Source of the DNA: Lineus longissimus
Taxonomy: Eukaryota; Nemertea; Pilidiophora; Heteronemertea; Lineidae
DNA length: 64,000 bases
Direction of reading: 5' to 3'
NCBI RefSeq assembly: GCF_910592395.1
Contig: NC_088310.1
Coordinates: 24,571,491-24,635,490, forward strand
Under the pieces are notes generated by a model. That model did not search any database. It was not told where the DNA came from and saw only the letters and a list, made by a program, of their open reading frames with translations. Both the position numbers and the translations under genes were made by a program. Positions 1 to 13,130 of this stretch are shown in pieces (position 1 is the stretch's first letter; the number at the start of each line of letters is the position of its first letter).

Positions 1-3000
1 AAAAGTCCAAGTTTTTTAGGTCACCAGCAAGCTATACTGTTACTGCTGGAGATAGCTTTTGAGAAAAATATCATGGAGTCCTAAAGGTAAGGTGAACTCG
101 ATTGATTTTTGGCAGTCTAGACAATATTGACACCAATAGAGACTCCCTTTCCTGTTCTTGACATACAAGTTGTTAGCACCTGTTTCAGCTTGCACTACGA
201 AGGCTGAGTTCATAATGATTTATGGAGTGTTTTTTTTTCAGAACTTCATACATGCGCCTAAGTGGCTGCTTGGCTTGCTTTTGCACTTGACTTGGGAACA
301 TTGGAAAAGTGGAGCATCTTTTATTAGATTGAGGTGCTAACTTATTTGAGCATCTAGCTCAGATTAAGAACCACACAATTATGATGAGGATGGCTATAGA
401 CTAGGAACATCAACCTGACTTAGATTGAGCCGAATTCTGGATGGAAGTCATCAAGGATTAATTAAACATCCAAATCGAACATAAACTATTTCGAATTTGA
501 GCAAACTGTCAAAATGTTATTCAGAGAAATGTCCAGTGAAGCACACAGCCGGGATAGTAATTTGATGAGCATGAAGGCATGTCATCAATCAGTATTGATT
601 GGGGAATTGGTTTGAAATTGATGGATCAGGCTGATCTTGTAGACTTGCAGTGTCAATAATCCCCAGAGTAAACACTTACATGGTCTGCTGCGTGTATGTT
701 GATGTGGTGTGACACTCGTGATGCTCTATCTTGACCCGTTCAGGTCCTGCTCTACCCAATCTGGTCCAGCAGCACTTCAGGATGTTGAAGTATTTGACAG
801 TATTCCTCTGCTTAAAATACTTTGCTAAAAACCTATTTATCATGCTTATTAGTTTGGTGGCAGTTTGTCCATGCTCGTGATTCTGACCATGTTGCCTTGA
901 GGGGGGAAATGGGAAAGTTGTTCAGCTGGCCCAAAAAGGTTTTGCCTGGTTATCTCTGAGAAGGTTCTATTTGATGCAATCAACTTGATCAAGAAGATTG
1001 CACTAATTGTGCTAATTGACTAAGATGCAGCTTACCTCTTGGGAAAAGTATCTTGTCATATCTGGTTTGGGTAATCTTGCCTTGATATGATTGCTTCTTC
1101 TTCTGTCAGTTCGCACTTTATGAGGTATCAGACACATGGTAAGGAACAGTCGGGAGGGAGATGCTGGTAGTAATTTGTCAGCCCTTAAGCGTGTTGAGTT
1201 TTGAACGTGGTCAGATGCTTTGAGTGTTCATGCATTCAATCATAGAGGATGATCAAAAGTCATGGTTTTGTGGGTAGCATATCTAATGTGTGTCTCCAGT
1301 CTTTAAAAATTCTCTTTAGTAGCTTTATTTAGATGAGATCTAAGGTTTCTTTATCATTGTAATAGGGGCCTTCTGTATCGAATTCTTGATTTTCAAACAC
1401 ATTTTCCTGCTGCCATTTTCGGTCAAGTTTCATTTAGAAATGGATTTCGTTTTGAATGTGGACATAGTTGTCATCTGCCGCTAATATCTACACCGTCTAT
1501 GGCAAATACCAAATTGGCACTGTGAAATTCTAGCCCTGATGCTTATCGCCAAAAAGGATAAACCTTGAACATGAAACTTCCCAGGAAACCTTACTAGGAA
1601 ACCTTTTCCTGACATATGAGTTGTGTGAAAACGAAACACAACATTGACTGTCTTCGGCTTTGCTACTGACATTGAGTCAATGTGTTTGAAGTTTGCCACA
1701 TGTTTGCTGAGATCCTCTTAGATGTTTTATATTCAACTGAAAGACACACATAAAACAACTCTAGTTAAATCATGATTAACTGGACCTTTCATGGAACCCT
1801 TCATTAGCCATGAGAATAAACAGCGTAAATTAAAGTGGCAAACTGTTAAGTTGGTAGCGTGACTTAAATTTCGATACTCGAAAAAAGTGTGATGGTTTCC
1901 GTCATCCATTATCTCGAGAAGCACTTGATTTCATTTCGATAAAATCTAATTGAGTTTTCGCTTATGTTATGACAATAACAAATTTGCACGGCTGTTCTAA
2001 AACTGCCTCTCCATCATCCTTTTGTCATGTCAAATTTAAACTGTGCACTCAAATTTTCCACTTGATTGGACAATGTTAGCATGATTACACTTCCTGTGTA
2101 TGCTAACTCAGTCTCTTACTCATCAATCTCGGACGGGCTAACGAGCGCCCTAATTAGCATGCAGAAACCTGTCACGTTAAGCTTCCGTATATTGATCAGT
2201 TTTCATGGTAGCTTGGCAATAATTACTGGTGATCCATGGCAGATTATAGTATCCTTGGCACTCGGTCGTCACTTCAATGTTTTCAATCACATTCTTGTAA
2301 TTAGTGTGCAAGCTACATTGTATTCTTTATAACCGTATTGATCACCCAAGACCTTCACTGTGTCATGATTGAAAGTTATGGAAAGGGGTCCAACGAAACC
2401 CTTTCCCTGCCAAAGGAGGGATTTTGGAGTCCTCTGCCAAATTACGTTATTAAATGTCATGCCTGAAATCCAAATGGAAATACCTTGACAGAACTTGTTT
2501 GGTGATGATCTTTGGACTGTAACTGCACAAACACCATCTTTAGTTATAAGCAAATACTGCTAATACTTCTAGATGTCAGCAAACATAAATGCCTTGGGGA
2601 AAATAATATCCGGAAGGTCATTTGCAAATCATATTAGACAGATTTCTGCCTCTCCACAGCTCTCCAACTCTATTCAATCCACAAACTGATCCTTCCTACT
2701 TGCTATCAAGAGAGAGGCAAATCCTCAATGGCAATGCTGGGGGATGGCATCTACGTTGTTTCCCATCACGACCCAAGACCTCATCCCTGATTTTATCCTA
2801 CATGATTGACATGGATCAATACATGATCTTTACCCTATCGTGCGTAGCCAGTCAAAGGTGGTCTCCTTGACACACCACGCACACATTGTACACGTCATGG
2901 ATGAGAATCTTCACGATTTCTGTGGATTTCCAATTTCTTTCAATGAGAATTTGTCTAAAAACTGCCAAAAAATATTTTGTCAAAATTTAAAGAATTTTAG

Positions 3001-6000
3001 GCTGGCCACCCATCTTTGACATGTGTATTCCTGTCAGAAAGGCTGAAAGAACTGCAAATCATGACACAGGTCCCATTTCCTCTTTGTCAGCACTGCTTGC
3101 TCTTTATAATGCTACTTTTCTTAATCACTCCATGATTCCTTCTAAGATAATGGCTGCCCGGAGGTTGCCTGCTCATGATGTTACTGTCATCTTGTAAGGA
3201 GAGAGATTCTGTATCAAACACTTTGATTGATTGACACAAAGTTCATGGGCTTTATGAGATTACGATGGCGATAGACACAAATATGGTTGTAATGGATAGC
3301 TTACCATAGTTTGTCTCAGAGGAATTGGTCGGTCAGATGGTGAAATGAAGTGTTCAGGAGCAAAAGCCACTAAATCCGATTCAGGTCTTTTCGAGTAAAC
3401 ACAACTACCATATATTTAAAATGGAGCCACCTGAGATATTTAGTGAAACCTTTTGACCATGTTGAGCAGAGTTAATCTTATATTTCATCTAAAATAATTA
3501 GACCAATTTCTTTAGATCTTCTTTTCAAATGACTCTCTCCTTGTTGGACATTCTACTGATGATATGAACAAAGCCTTCACTGTCTTCTTAGCTCATTTAA
3601 TCTCCTCCGCCATGTTCTGGATTGCCATGAAGAAGCTTGTTGGTCTCTGAAGGCCAACTCATCACGATTGCTTGAAGTCCGCCTTTGTATTACACTGTCT
3701 ACTGATTCTTCTGCGACTCTGTAGTGCCCTAATAATGACAGGGGTTGTCTGGTCAGTGGTGCTGTTGGTCCAACAGCTGCCCTCAATCAGCTATTTGTGT
3801 CCCTTGATCATCTTTGTTGGTGATTTACATTTCTGTATGGTGAGGATAAAGGGACACTTGGCTCTGAGGGAAGGGCAACAAATCTTTTGTGGTACTTCAA
3901 CCCAAAAATGTTTGCAGGCCTATATTTTTTTCATTTTGCACGTTTAGGCTACACTAGATAAGTGCAAAAATATATGGCCACAAAAAGTTAATTCTAAATG
4001 AAACTACAGCTGCAGGGTTGTCAAAAATCTAAATTCATAGTACACCAAAGTCACACCAATTTGAAATCAGTAAGTCGGCCTCTTGTCTTATAGATATTCA
4101 AAGAAGAGTCCTTCATGGCTCCAGTCTCCAGTAATCATACATGAAGTGACTTTCAGTCTAAATGAAGTTGCTTCACTTTAATACTCCTCACATTCATCAT
4201 GTTCATAACGCGATTAATATCACCTTTATTCAATACAAATTGCTTGTTCAATCTACTGGTGATGTCTTGGCCATTAATCTTGTCTCCATAGCAAATCATT
4301 GATTCATTCTGGAACCTTAGCCATGGCTCTTGCTGCTGCTGCATGGATTCATGTAGTGAAAGCACATTTTGATAAAATTTGCCTTGAACATGTTGAAAAT
4401 GTCTGTAAAACCAGAGACGTTCCTGGGCATTGACACGAGAAGATTTCTATTCAACCACTATTGACTTTGAAGAAATTACCAGTGTGCCCAAGGCATCTGA
4501 TTATATTAAAACAGGTGTTAATTAGATGACGAGGAATTATTTTCAGTTATGGAGAAGTGGAAATGTTAACTCTATTATGTCTCTTGATATGAAGTCGGTG
4601 GACGTTTGACGTTCAGTGATAAAAGCACAATGTTTTGAGATACATGTACATGTAACTCATTTATTCTTTATAATCTTTGATTTTACAATACTTCGCATAA
4701 CAATAAATGTGAAATTTGTAAGCTCTCGCCACTTTGCCAAACATCAATGAATTTTAGAAGAAGAATTAATAAACCATACTCTGAATAGAGTCTAGTATAG
4801 TATTGATTATTAAGGTGGGAAAGTTAAAACGAATTGACAAGTTAATATCAGCAAAATGTGCTGTACTTGTTATCTGTATACCACCATGTTATTTTCATCA
4901 CCAATCCTCAAATTGCGATAAGATGCAACTTCACAATCACAATAACAATTGTGAGAAAATAATAATAATCAATGAGAAAATATATTGTGATATTATGTGA
5001 TAATGATAGGTTCGGATGTTGATACAGTGTGATTTCTTGCTGATGCAATACTTGGCGTCTAATGTCAAAGAGCTGCTTACTGCATAATGAATAGTTGTGA
5101 TGATTGCTTTGATGGTAGATAGTGTGACCCTGAATTGCTGTGTGCTATTTTGAAAGTATTGCTGTCAAATGGTATTGGTTTTTGTGACATTTGCAAGTTC
5201 GTGACAAGTCAGACAATTTTTGCTGCAGGAGCTGCTGTGGCCTTATGGCTCTTATACTCCCAGCGAGTTCTGTAGGCCTGCTTCTTTATCATGGTCATTC
5301 ATTTGCATCAAAATTTGCTGCTGTTTGTTCCTGTAAACATGTTAAACCCACATGAGATACACTCAGATCAGTTGGTTTGTACTTTCGTTGTATTTCAATT
5401 GAATTTCAAAATTTATGCTATTTTTTTGAAACCTTTAGCTGTCATGTATGTTATCTGAGAAACCCCAAGGTTCGTGTGTTCATCTAGTCACCAGATTTAC
5501 CCTAATTAGTGTTCCGAATACCCTTCTATGGTTTCAGTTGAAATCTGAAATTTGACTCGCTTAACTGCTGGTAACTGCTGTAAGAGGGCTTATCCAACTT
5601 TGGTTTCAATTAGTTTAGTTTATCGTATTAAATTACCAGTACTAAAATCTTCTTTTTATGCTTTAATGATGTGACATAGCCGTCATTTTATGGAAATGTG
5701 AGATGCCAATGATCGAAAAGATGACGAACTCAATTTATTTGTGCCCTTCATGGTCTGTTGTGAATCTTGATAACAATTTTTAGCCCAGTCCAGTGTCCTG
5801 AAAAAGACACCCCTCCCAAATAAGATAGTGTCATCAGACTGTGGATCTGCACTGAATACACAATGGGGTTTTTAGAGTCATGGGAACCTGGGATCAAAGC
5901 CTGTTGACATTCATTGGTTATGAGCACAGATCACTTGGTCATATTCCAGTCTCTTTGTAGTATTCTAGAGTATCCTCAGTGCAGCCCTTGACCAACTTTC

Positions 6001-6953
6001 CAACCATGCTACTGGCATTGTGTTGATAGAAGCTGATGCCCTTCTTCGGTAGAATTAAGATGTTTTGTCTGGGTTCATCATCCTGATCATGACTGCAAAA
6101 GGAAACCAATTGAAAGCTACTCTATTTTCACCTGGCAACTTGGTGTTGCCAACTCATTGTCTTTGACATTAAACATGTTGGATGTTAGTAAACGACCGTG
6201 TGCTTGGTATCTAGCTTGAAACAAATGTTCAGAACCGGTCTTAGATCAGTGAATCATTTCATGTTCTGTATTGAGCTGTTTTTATCAAATTTCAGATGTT
6301 AAGTACACGTCAGCTGAATAAGTATGGTGGATCATGAATCTAGACTGATCTCGAAGGGATTTTTCTGTTCATTCTATTTGTTATGTTTTCCAACACCTAT
6401 ATATCAGGTTCCACATTTTTTGCTAGTACTTGTTTGATAATTTCTACCTCCAAAAGAAGAAATTCAAAGTAATGGAAATCGTGAGATTTCATTATCACAA
6501 GTTAACACAAGTTATGAAGTTGACATCATATCATCTCGTTTGTTTTGTAATACCATTCCCATAAAGGTGCTTATACTTATGCCATTCAGATTTGAAATCC
6601 AATGTAAAGTCTTGTTCAACACACTGGTTTGTATCATCGATTTGTACTTGTTATTTGAGTATTGCCAATTTCAGCAGAGTTACTCAATAAAATGTCAATC
6701 TTTAGGTGTAAATTTTTCAGAGAGGAAATTGCATACAATTTCCTGCACTCTACTAACATCTTAAAGAATTTAATCACTATTATAATCTCATTTGGTATAA
6801 AAAGATCTTCACACAGACAATGTTATCCATGGCATCAAATTGATAAAATGGTGTTAATTGTGCCTAGTAGTACCAGTACCAGTACCGTCAGGAGAAACTG
6901 GCCTTTATTCTTCTCAACAAATATTTTCATATCTGCAGCTTTTGTCATTGCAG
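1..6953. other. Upstream intron or flank, no gene supported
   Basis: No exon with neurexin LNS1, first EGF or early LNS2 motifs was recognised, and no other gene family. Open frames are short (under 100 codons), overlapping and without recognisable motifs. Because the exon at 6954 starts in phase 1, at least the part next to it must be intron. 6869-6886 holds a few copies of the short unit CCAGTA. 4880-5000 is AT-rich low-complexity sequence. Confidence 0.6.
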
Positions 6954-7117
6954 GAGATGGTGGTGATTACATCAACATAGCTCTAAAAGAAGGTGGTGTG
7001 CTGCTGACAACCAACCTGGGCTCCGGGCCATTCACTACCTCAGTCATGCCGGACAGATTGAAGCGCTTTGACGACAACAAATGGCATAAACTCATCGTGA
7101 AGCGAGAATCGAGAGAG
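6954..7117 (+). CDS. NRXN: Neurexin exon: first half of LNS2 (laminin G) domain
   Basis: This internal exon encodes about 54 residues of the second laminin-G domain of neurexin. It begins after an acceptor ending ...cattgcag in phase 1 (the split codon is Gly if the upstream exon ends in g) and ends at GAG|GTGGGT in phase 0. Visible landmarks are DYINIALKEGG, the TTNLGSGPF strand pair and NKWHKLIVKRE, which carries the conserved Trp-His of laminin-G folds. These align with the LNS2 segment of vertebrate neurexins containing YVNLALKNG, NLGSGAFE and NAWHDVKVTR. The upstream exon holding the first strands of LNS2 was not found. An open frame extends 5' to 6662, but this is intron read by chance. 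Reading past the donor gives 23 more codons and then a stop at 7187-7189. Confidence 0.94.
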
Positions 7118-7123
7118 GTGGGT
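7115..7123 (+). other. 5' splice site of LNS2 exon, position of neurexin splice segment 2
   Basis: GAG|GTGGGT fits the U1 donor consensus except at one position. The junction follows VKRESRE and precedes IRVSVDG. In vertebrate neurexins the alternatively spliced segment 2 (short in-frame exons) is inserted at this same point between the RQ-ending strand and the VTISVDG strand. No other donor nearby keeps the frame: GT at 7122, 7144 and 7155 would add 4, 26 and 37 nt. Confidence 0.85.
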
Positions 7124-10100
7124 ATACCAACATTTGAAGAAAAGTATAATTGGGGTGAGGCCCAGCTGAAGGTCAATGGTTCTCGATAATAGTAAAGATA
7201 TAGTAGTCAAAAGTTGTAATGCATTATAATTTCAAAAAATTATTTTGTCTTGATTTCAGACTACAGAATAATTTTAAGTATTCAGTATTAATGAAAGTAA
7301 ATGGCATTTCTGTGGGTGGTGAGATTTATATTTCTTTAACATTTGAAATCTCACAACAGTTTGTTTATTCAATGTTTATTGTAACAGAATAGTTTGTAAT
7401 AAAAGATAGGGCTTTCTATTTGTAACTTTAGAGGGGTTGTTATGTACAATATCATACTGTGGTAACATTGGTAAAGTCAATATAAGCCAATGGCTTAGAT
7501 ATGAAACCTTAGCAATCAATGCCCATGGAAACTTCCAAAGCAACAGGGTATCTTTCAAGCCTTTGGCATACCGGCAAATTCAACCTGTTAAAAACAGAAA
7601 TAATAGAAACATGTAGAGTTAAACATTGGTGTATGAACTTTAAAAATAAAGCAAATACATCCGCATGTTGTTATTAACAAGCAGGATAAAGAAATATTCT
7701 TACCGTAACTGTTTTGATGCTGCTATTACTTAGCCGGCATTGTTGACGCGTGCCACTCAATTGCTTTGCAGGCTCATTTACTGACAATGATAGCAGAGTT
7801 CACTGGCCTGATGCACTTTCTTGGTGATCAAAGTCACTATCAAACAATCCGTTGCAATTTCCATGGAAACAAAGAACACAAAACCAGTCATTTACATGTT
7901 GTCTTGAAAGCCTGTTATTCAAAAGTCATGAAGATGTCCTTCTTTAACATGCTTTGATATCATACAATGTATTGTTGTTTGATTATAATCTGTTTTGTGA
8001 AAATTTAGTATTGACTATCAATAGATGTTGAATCGTATTGATCTCCTTCAGTTTCTCATCACGTAATCCATTGATTAGCTGTGGGACCCTGCTTCAACAG
8101 ATCATATTAGGTCAGTTTGACCATCTACATGTACAATGATACAAAAGCTTCAAATGAGTTCAAAAATGTAACAAGTACATCAAAGAATCAGTAGTCTGAC
8201 AGACCAAATTCACTATTGGTTAGAGGCATTGCTTTATTAGAAAAGATAAGAAGATATTAAAATGCGAGCCATGTTTTCAATCTTCTCTAATCCATTCATC
8301 AAATACAGCCAAGAGGGGTAATGTGTACGATGGTCGCTGGGTTGTAATCTGTAGTACGAATTTCTTTCAAAGCATTCGATGATTCAAATGCCTAACATGA
8401 TTTCAATCACAGTTCTTATCTATTTAACATCAAATTTGATATTGGAAAAGCTCAGTCAGAAACCAAAAGAAGTGGCAAGGAGAATTAAAACAAGGAGTGG
8501 GAAGAAATTTGCCTTACAGTCTGAAGGAATCGGCCACCAGTTGGGGGGCTTTTTAGAAGGCAACTGCAAATATATAGCAAGTGCGGTGTCACATAGTGGA
8601 GCGAGTGTTTGTCTTAGTGAGAGGCAATTTACTGGTGTTTAGCTTCAATGGATTATAGTGGTGATTGAAAGCATGCTTGGCATTGGAATGGAGACAACCT
8701 CGATCGCAAGGGGTACTTAAGGCTGATATGTGTAGTTATTCCTTTGTGAGAATGCTGTTCAGGCTCTTGGAATGAGGTTATTGGATGGGTGTTATAGTGG
8801 TTGTGTCTTGCTTTGATATGACATTGCGTTAAGTTCTAAGTAATATGATTAATGGAAGGTATAAGGATATGATGGCCTTGAAAGCTACCCTTTACAGGCC
8901 AGTTCAAAGCATGTAGTGGTTCGGCGAAGTACAAGTTGTCCTCACACCAGACATTATTGGTTTGAACCATGTTTTACAGCCTCTGCTGTTCCTTCATAAT
9001 TTCTTTCTATTACACAACAAGGTTTAAAAAATATATATCTCAGGGTCACCTCTTGACAGCAAAGGTGATTTACTTCACCATTTTTCCTGTAATAAAACTA
9101 CCAAACTAAATTTAATTTCTAATGAACTTTAGATTTAATTGGGTGTAGTTTTTCATGAATTTGATATTTCGCCTGACAGTGTATGACTCAGAGTAATTCA
9201 TGTTGCATGCAATCAGAAACCTTCTAAAAATTTGTGTTTCTCCTTGCAGGGATTACACTGACTTTGATAAGAAATCCATCGGATTACCTGAGGAAATGAA
9301 GATTAATAAAAAATGTCTACATTGAAGAGTGTTAAACTTATCCCCAACTAAAACCCCAAAATAACCAAGAATTAGCTGAGATGACACTTAAGTTTTCACA
9401 ATTTAAACTTAAATCAAACTGAACCATCTGCACGATATTTTTTTCAGTTTTAACTCTCTGTGTGATATTCCTTAAAGCAATTTTTTTCAGTTTACTTAGT
9501 TAGTCATAGATTGTATGGCTTATGAAATGAGCCATCATGCATCTGCAGTTCACTTTTCACATTTCATGATATCCTTTCTTTTTTGGCCAAAGTGTGTTGT
9601 AAGCAAAGTACCAAATTTTGAACGATATGTGGTATTCCAGGAAAGGAATGTTAAACATTAAAAGCAAATGTTGTTCAGTTATTCTAGCAAAGGCATGTTA
9701 TGAGCACAGTATATAGTCCTTTCTCACCATATTCTGCTTTGATTTCCTAACTTATTTCGAGATTATCATTATTATAGCTGACACGGCAACACGGTTTCCT
9801 GGATGTAAGTAACAAAGCTGCACTTGGTATAAAGACATGTGTACCCCACCATTGCTTTTAGTCTTTTCAGAAGATGTATACCGCACTAAGTTCATCACAT
9901 TTGTGACTTTGTTGACCATTTAGCAGAAAAATATCATAATGCGACAATTGCCCTTTGCTCCAACCATAATGATAGAATTTTGCTATTTCATTTGGCAATG
10001 ACCAAATCAAGGTCATGGGTCCCTTCAGGATTTATTATGTGTTCTGTTGCCCATGACCAGATTCACCACTTGGATCTTAGTAATTGGTATCTTAAGTTGA

Positions 10101-10880
10101 CATGCTGTCCATACAGACCAATACTTTTCATTTGGCTGATGGTGACCAATCACATTATTGTACAAATGGGATGATTTAGAAAACTGAACATTTCTAGGAG
10201 GGTGAAATGATATTGGATTGTTTCTTCCAAAATTATCTGCCAGTGACTGGTTAAGGAAGAATACATTGAGTATCTTCTGAGTTCAAAGTACCTGCACAAA
10301 TTCATATTGTAAAATCTCAAGAATATTATTCTGCTGAATGTTGAAAAAACATCCAAAATATATATTTTGTATCGTGTGATTTTGCCCTGCATATAGTATA
10401 ACCCACCTGGTGACGCAAGCTTTTTGTTTTGACTTTAAGCATGTTTAACACACATTTTCATTTGCATGGTGTAAATTAGATAGACATGTTCTTATGTCAT
10501 TTATGCTGTATTCCAGGTATACTAACTGTAGATTTCCTCTTGTTTTAAAATATATACTAATGATGTTTTGTGTTTTGTGATAGGTATAGGTCTTGGTGTT
10601 GGCGTTTCAGAGTACAAGTCGTTGTTGTGATATGTGACCCATCCCACTAAATTGGTAGTCAGTCACCAGGTCTAGTATTGAGCTATCAACGTAAAACATA
10701 AAAAATGACAACATAAGAAAATGGTGTCAGACTTTCAGATTTTGACAAAATAAGCCTCCTAAACAATATCAAAGTATTCTGCCAGTCAATTTGTTTGTGA
10801 AGTGTTCTCAAAGAATGGAAATAGCCTATGACTGTCATAAAACTCTAATTTTCTCCAGATGGCACCCAGTTGAAAATATA

Positions 10881-11288
10881 GCTGCGCTTACACCACGAAA
10901 TATTGGTGGACCAATTGCACTTACACCACCACATTGCCGCGACAAATTGGTTCGGCAATCCATTGCCGATACAAATTGCCGAGCGAATTTGTCCCACCAA
11001 GCTTGATGGTCCAAATTCGCCCGGCTTGTTAAAAGCTCGGCTTTGTCGTGGTGTAAGCGCAAATGGATCGGCAATTAGCTAGTTAGATGGTTCGGCTCCA
11101 GGCGGCGCTTTCGAAATGGCGCTTTCTGCCAAGGCTTTCCGCGTTCTGCTTATTGTTTGCGCGCCATCTGTAGCCGGATTTTATAACTAGCTGCAGCCCT
11201 GGTGTAAGCGCTTGGTGGATTTTCGATGGTGCGGCATTGGTTCCCGAACCAAGATTGGTGGTCCATTTTCAGGTGGTGTAAGTGCGGC
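10881..11288. mobile_element. 408 bp MITE with terminal inverted repeats and TA duplication
   Basis: The left end reads GCTGCGCTTACACCAC and the right end, reverse-complemented, reads GCCGCACTTACACCAC. Both ends abut TA (10879-10880 and 11289-11290), the target duplication typical of Tc1/mariner-type elements. GGTGTAAG or its complement occurs again inside at about 10919, 11050 and 11201, giving sub-terminal copies. The block is clearly more GC- and CpG-rich than the surrounding intron. There is no transposase frame, so it is a non-autonomous element. The superfamily is inferred only from the TA duplication. Confidence 0.75.
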
Positions 11289-12502
11289 TATTGTTGCTTT
11301 CTCAAACATAAATATCTTACAAAAAATACAACAAAGATGGGAGTGATATCAAAATATAGCTCATACTACCAAAGCTATGTGATGGTGTAATGGGTTACAT
11401 ATGTTGTCATATATTTGATATTTTTGTACTGGTGATGTAGTTGTACTTGTTGTAGATTGTATGCTTTATGTTGTCCATTTTCAGCAGACTTGTTCGTATT
11501 AGACATCTATGTCTAATGGGTGGATATTTATGTTTTTCAGTAGCTCAAAAAACTTTATTTTATGGGTGTATTGAACCTATCTAAGGAACTTAACTTAACT
11601 CGGCATGCAACCATTTCAACCATCTAATACTATCTACTACATGAACCTAAGTTCGAATCCACATAATAAATATATCATCACCATATATGAGCAGTTTGCC
11701 TTTGAAGTTTATTCCCTTGTGATTACATGCTAGATTTAATATGTATCTTTGATGTCTCCTTTGTGATTCCTTGGTGTTCCCATTAAAGTATCCTAATAGC
11801 GTTTTCTGATCATATATGTTTATCCCTCATGATTTCCCCATTTAGGTGTTGTATGTCTTCAAGAGTGACTTCGAATGAGTGTCATTTCGTGGATTGGAAT
11901 ATATGACTGCAAGGGCTATGAGATTATTTTGCACATTTGCGGAAGTTGTCAAATTTGATTAATTTCTAATACGGACATTTTGAGAATACACTCTGACAAG
12001 AAACAATTTTTCATCTTTAATTGGATGATGACAGTTCTAGACCTATACATGCATATGCCACTATATAGCAACAGTAGTGATATGAATGTTGGGAGATAGA
12101 TCACAGATCACACCAGCCCTGAAGTGTGTGTCAGCAGCTTCTTTTGCCAGAGTTCAGCCATTACAAATTGAGTCGGTTGATCACAGGCCACTCTAATCTT
12201 TGCCCGCGGTGGTTTTGACCTACTCGGGACCTAACGTTACTCGAGGCTGTGTTTTCCAGCTATGATCATAGTATGGATACATCAATCAATGATAATGGAC
12301 ATCCGATAAAGTGACAAGGGATCTCTCTTCATTTGAATTTCTTGAAAGTGTACTTAGTTGACCTTTGCCTTAAGACAAACTGTTTCGGTGTTATGATGAA
12401 GCTTCACTATTTAACTAGTTTGCTTCTCAAGGTTTTTCCACTGAAGCCATACCATGTCCCCAAAATTTTGATTATATGTACAACAGAAGCACATCAGCAC
12501 AG

Positions 12503-12640
12503 AGGGGTGGCTGTGGACTAGTGGATCAGACTCCCAGCTCGCAGTCAAGTGGTCCCTGGTTCAGACCCAACTGTTGGCTTGACACTGTGGGCAAAAAAAG
12601 CTGGCTTTGTCTACTTTGCCTTGCTCCACCCAGGGATATC
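12503..12640 (+). mobile_element. tRNA-derived SINE
   Basis: There is an A-box-like TGGACTAGTGG at 12514-12524 and a good B box GGTTCAGACCC at 12558-12568, about 34 bp apart as in tRNA promoters. The block has no convincing cloverleaf and continues into non-tRNA sequence, which fits a SINE head with a body. The 3' limit is not defined, since no clear poly-A or target duplication was seen. Confidence 0.6.
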
Positions 12641-12718
12641 AACATGGCAATCTTACCAGTCAGAAATGAATAGCAAAGCTGGTAATCTCAGTAAACCTCT
12701 GTGGCATGATGGCTACCA

Positions 12719-13130
12719 TAACCAACCTAAAGCAGTTCTGTCTGACATGCAACCATATGGTAAATTCCCATCGTCTGTCCTTTTGGGGCACAATCAGAAA
12801 AAATATGATTTGCAAATGTTTGATCTCGAAGGTTGTGGATGAAGTGCTCTCAGACTGGTTTCTTTCACTTGGTATACTGTCACCTGTTGAGGTCCAAGGC
12901 AATGCGGGCAATCATTGCATCTTTCTCGATAGAAGTCTGCTATTCGGATATGGGGAGCAATAGTGGTGGCTGAAATCCTAGAAGCAGTTAACCAAACCAC
13001 AAGCAGTTTTGTCTGACCACTGCCAATTTCCTTCATCTGCCCTTGTGGAGCATTTAGGAAAGTACGATCTGCCAATGTTTCATCTTGCAAGTCTTAAGGT
13101 TGTCTCTGTCTGATATTCTAGCAGATTTTT
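12719..13130 (+). pseudogene. Two degenerate, coding-like direct repeats of unknown origin
   Basis: A unit of about 120-145 bp beginning near 12721 recurs near 12991. Read in matching frames the copies give QPKAVLSD...FPSSVLLGH...KYDLQMFDL and KPQAVLSD...FPSSALVEH...KYDLPMFHL. Length differences are 9 and 3 nt, so in frame. Many mismatches are at third codon positions (CCA/CCT, TCG/TCA, CAC/CAT, TAT/TAC). Similarity continues in a shifted frame (KVVDEVLSDWF versus KVV...DILADF), so each copy is broken. I do not recognise the family. This could be remnants of a duplicated exon or an old transposon-coded domain. Confidence 0.35.

Noticed and set aside
6662-6953. Open frame in phase with the LNS2 exon upstream of 6954
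   Set aside because: It contains the acceptor just before 6954 and no LNS motif. The expected upstream neurexin residues are absent.
7118-7189. Read-through of the LNS2 exon giving 23 more codons
   Set aside because: The consensus donor at 7118 and the exact continuation at 23221 explain the junction. The extension ends in a stop and does not resemble LNS2.
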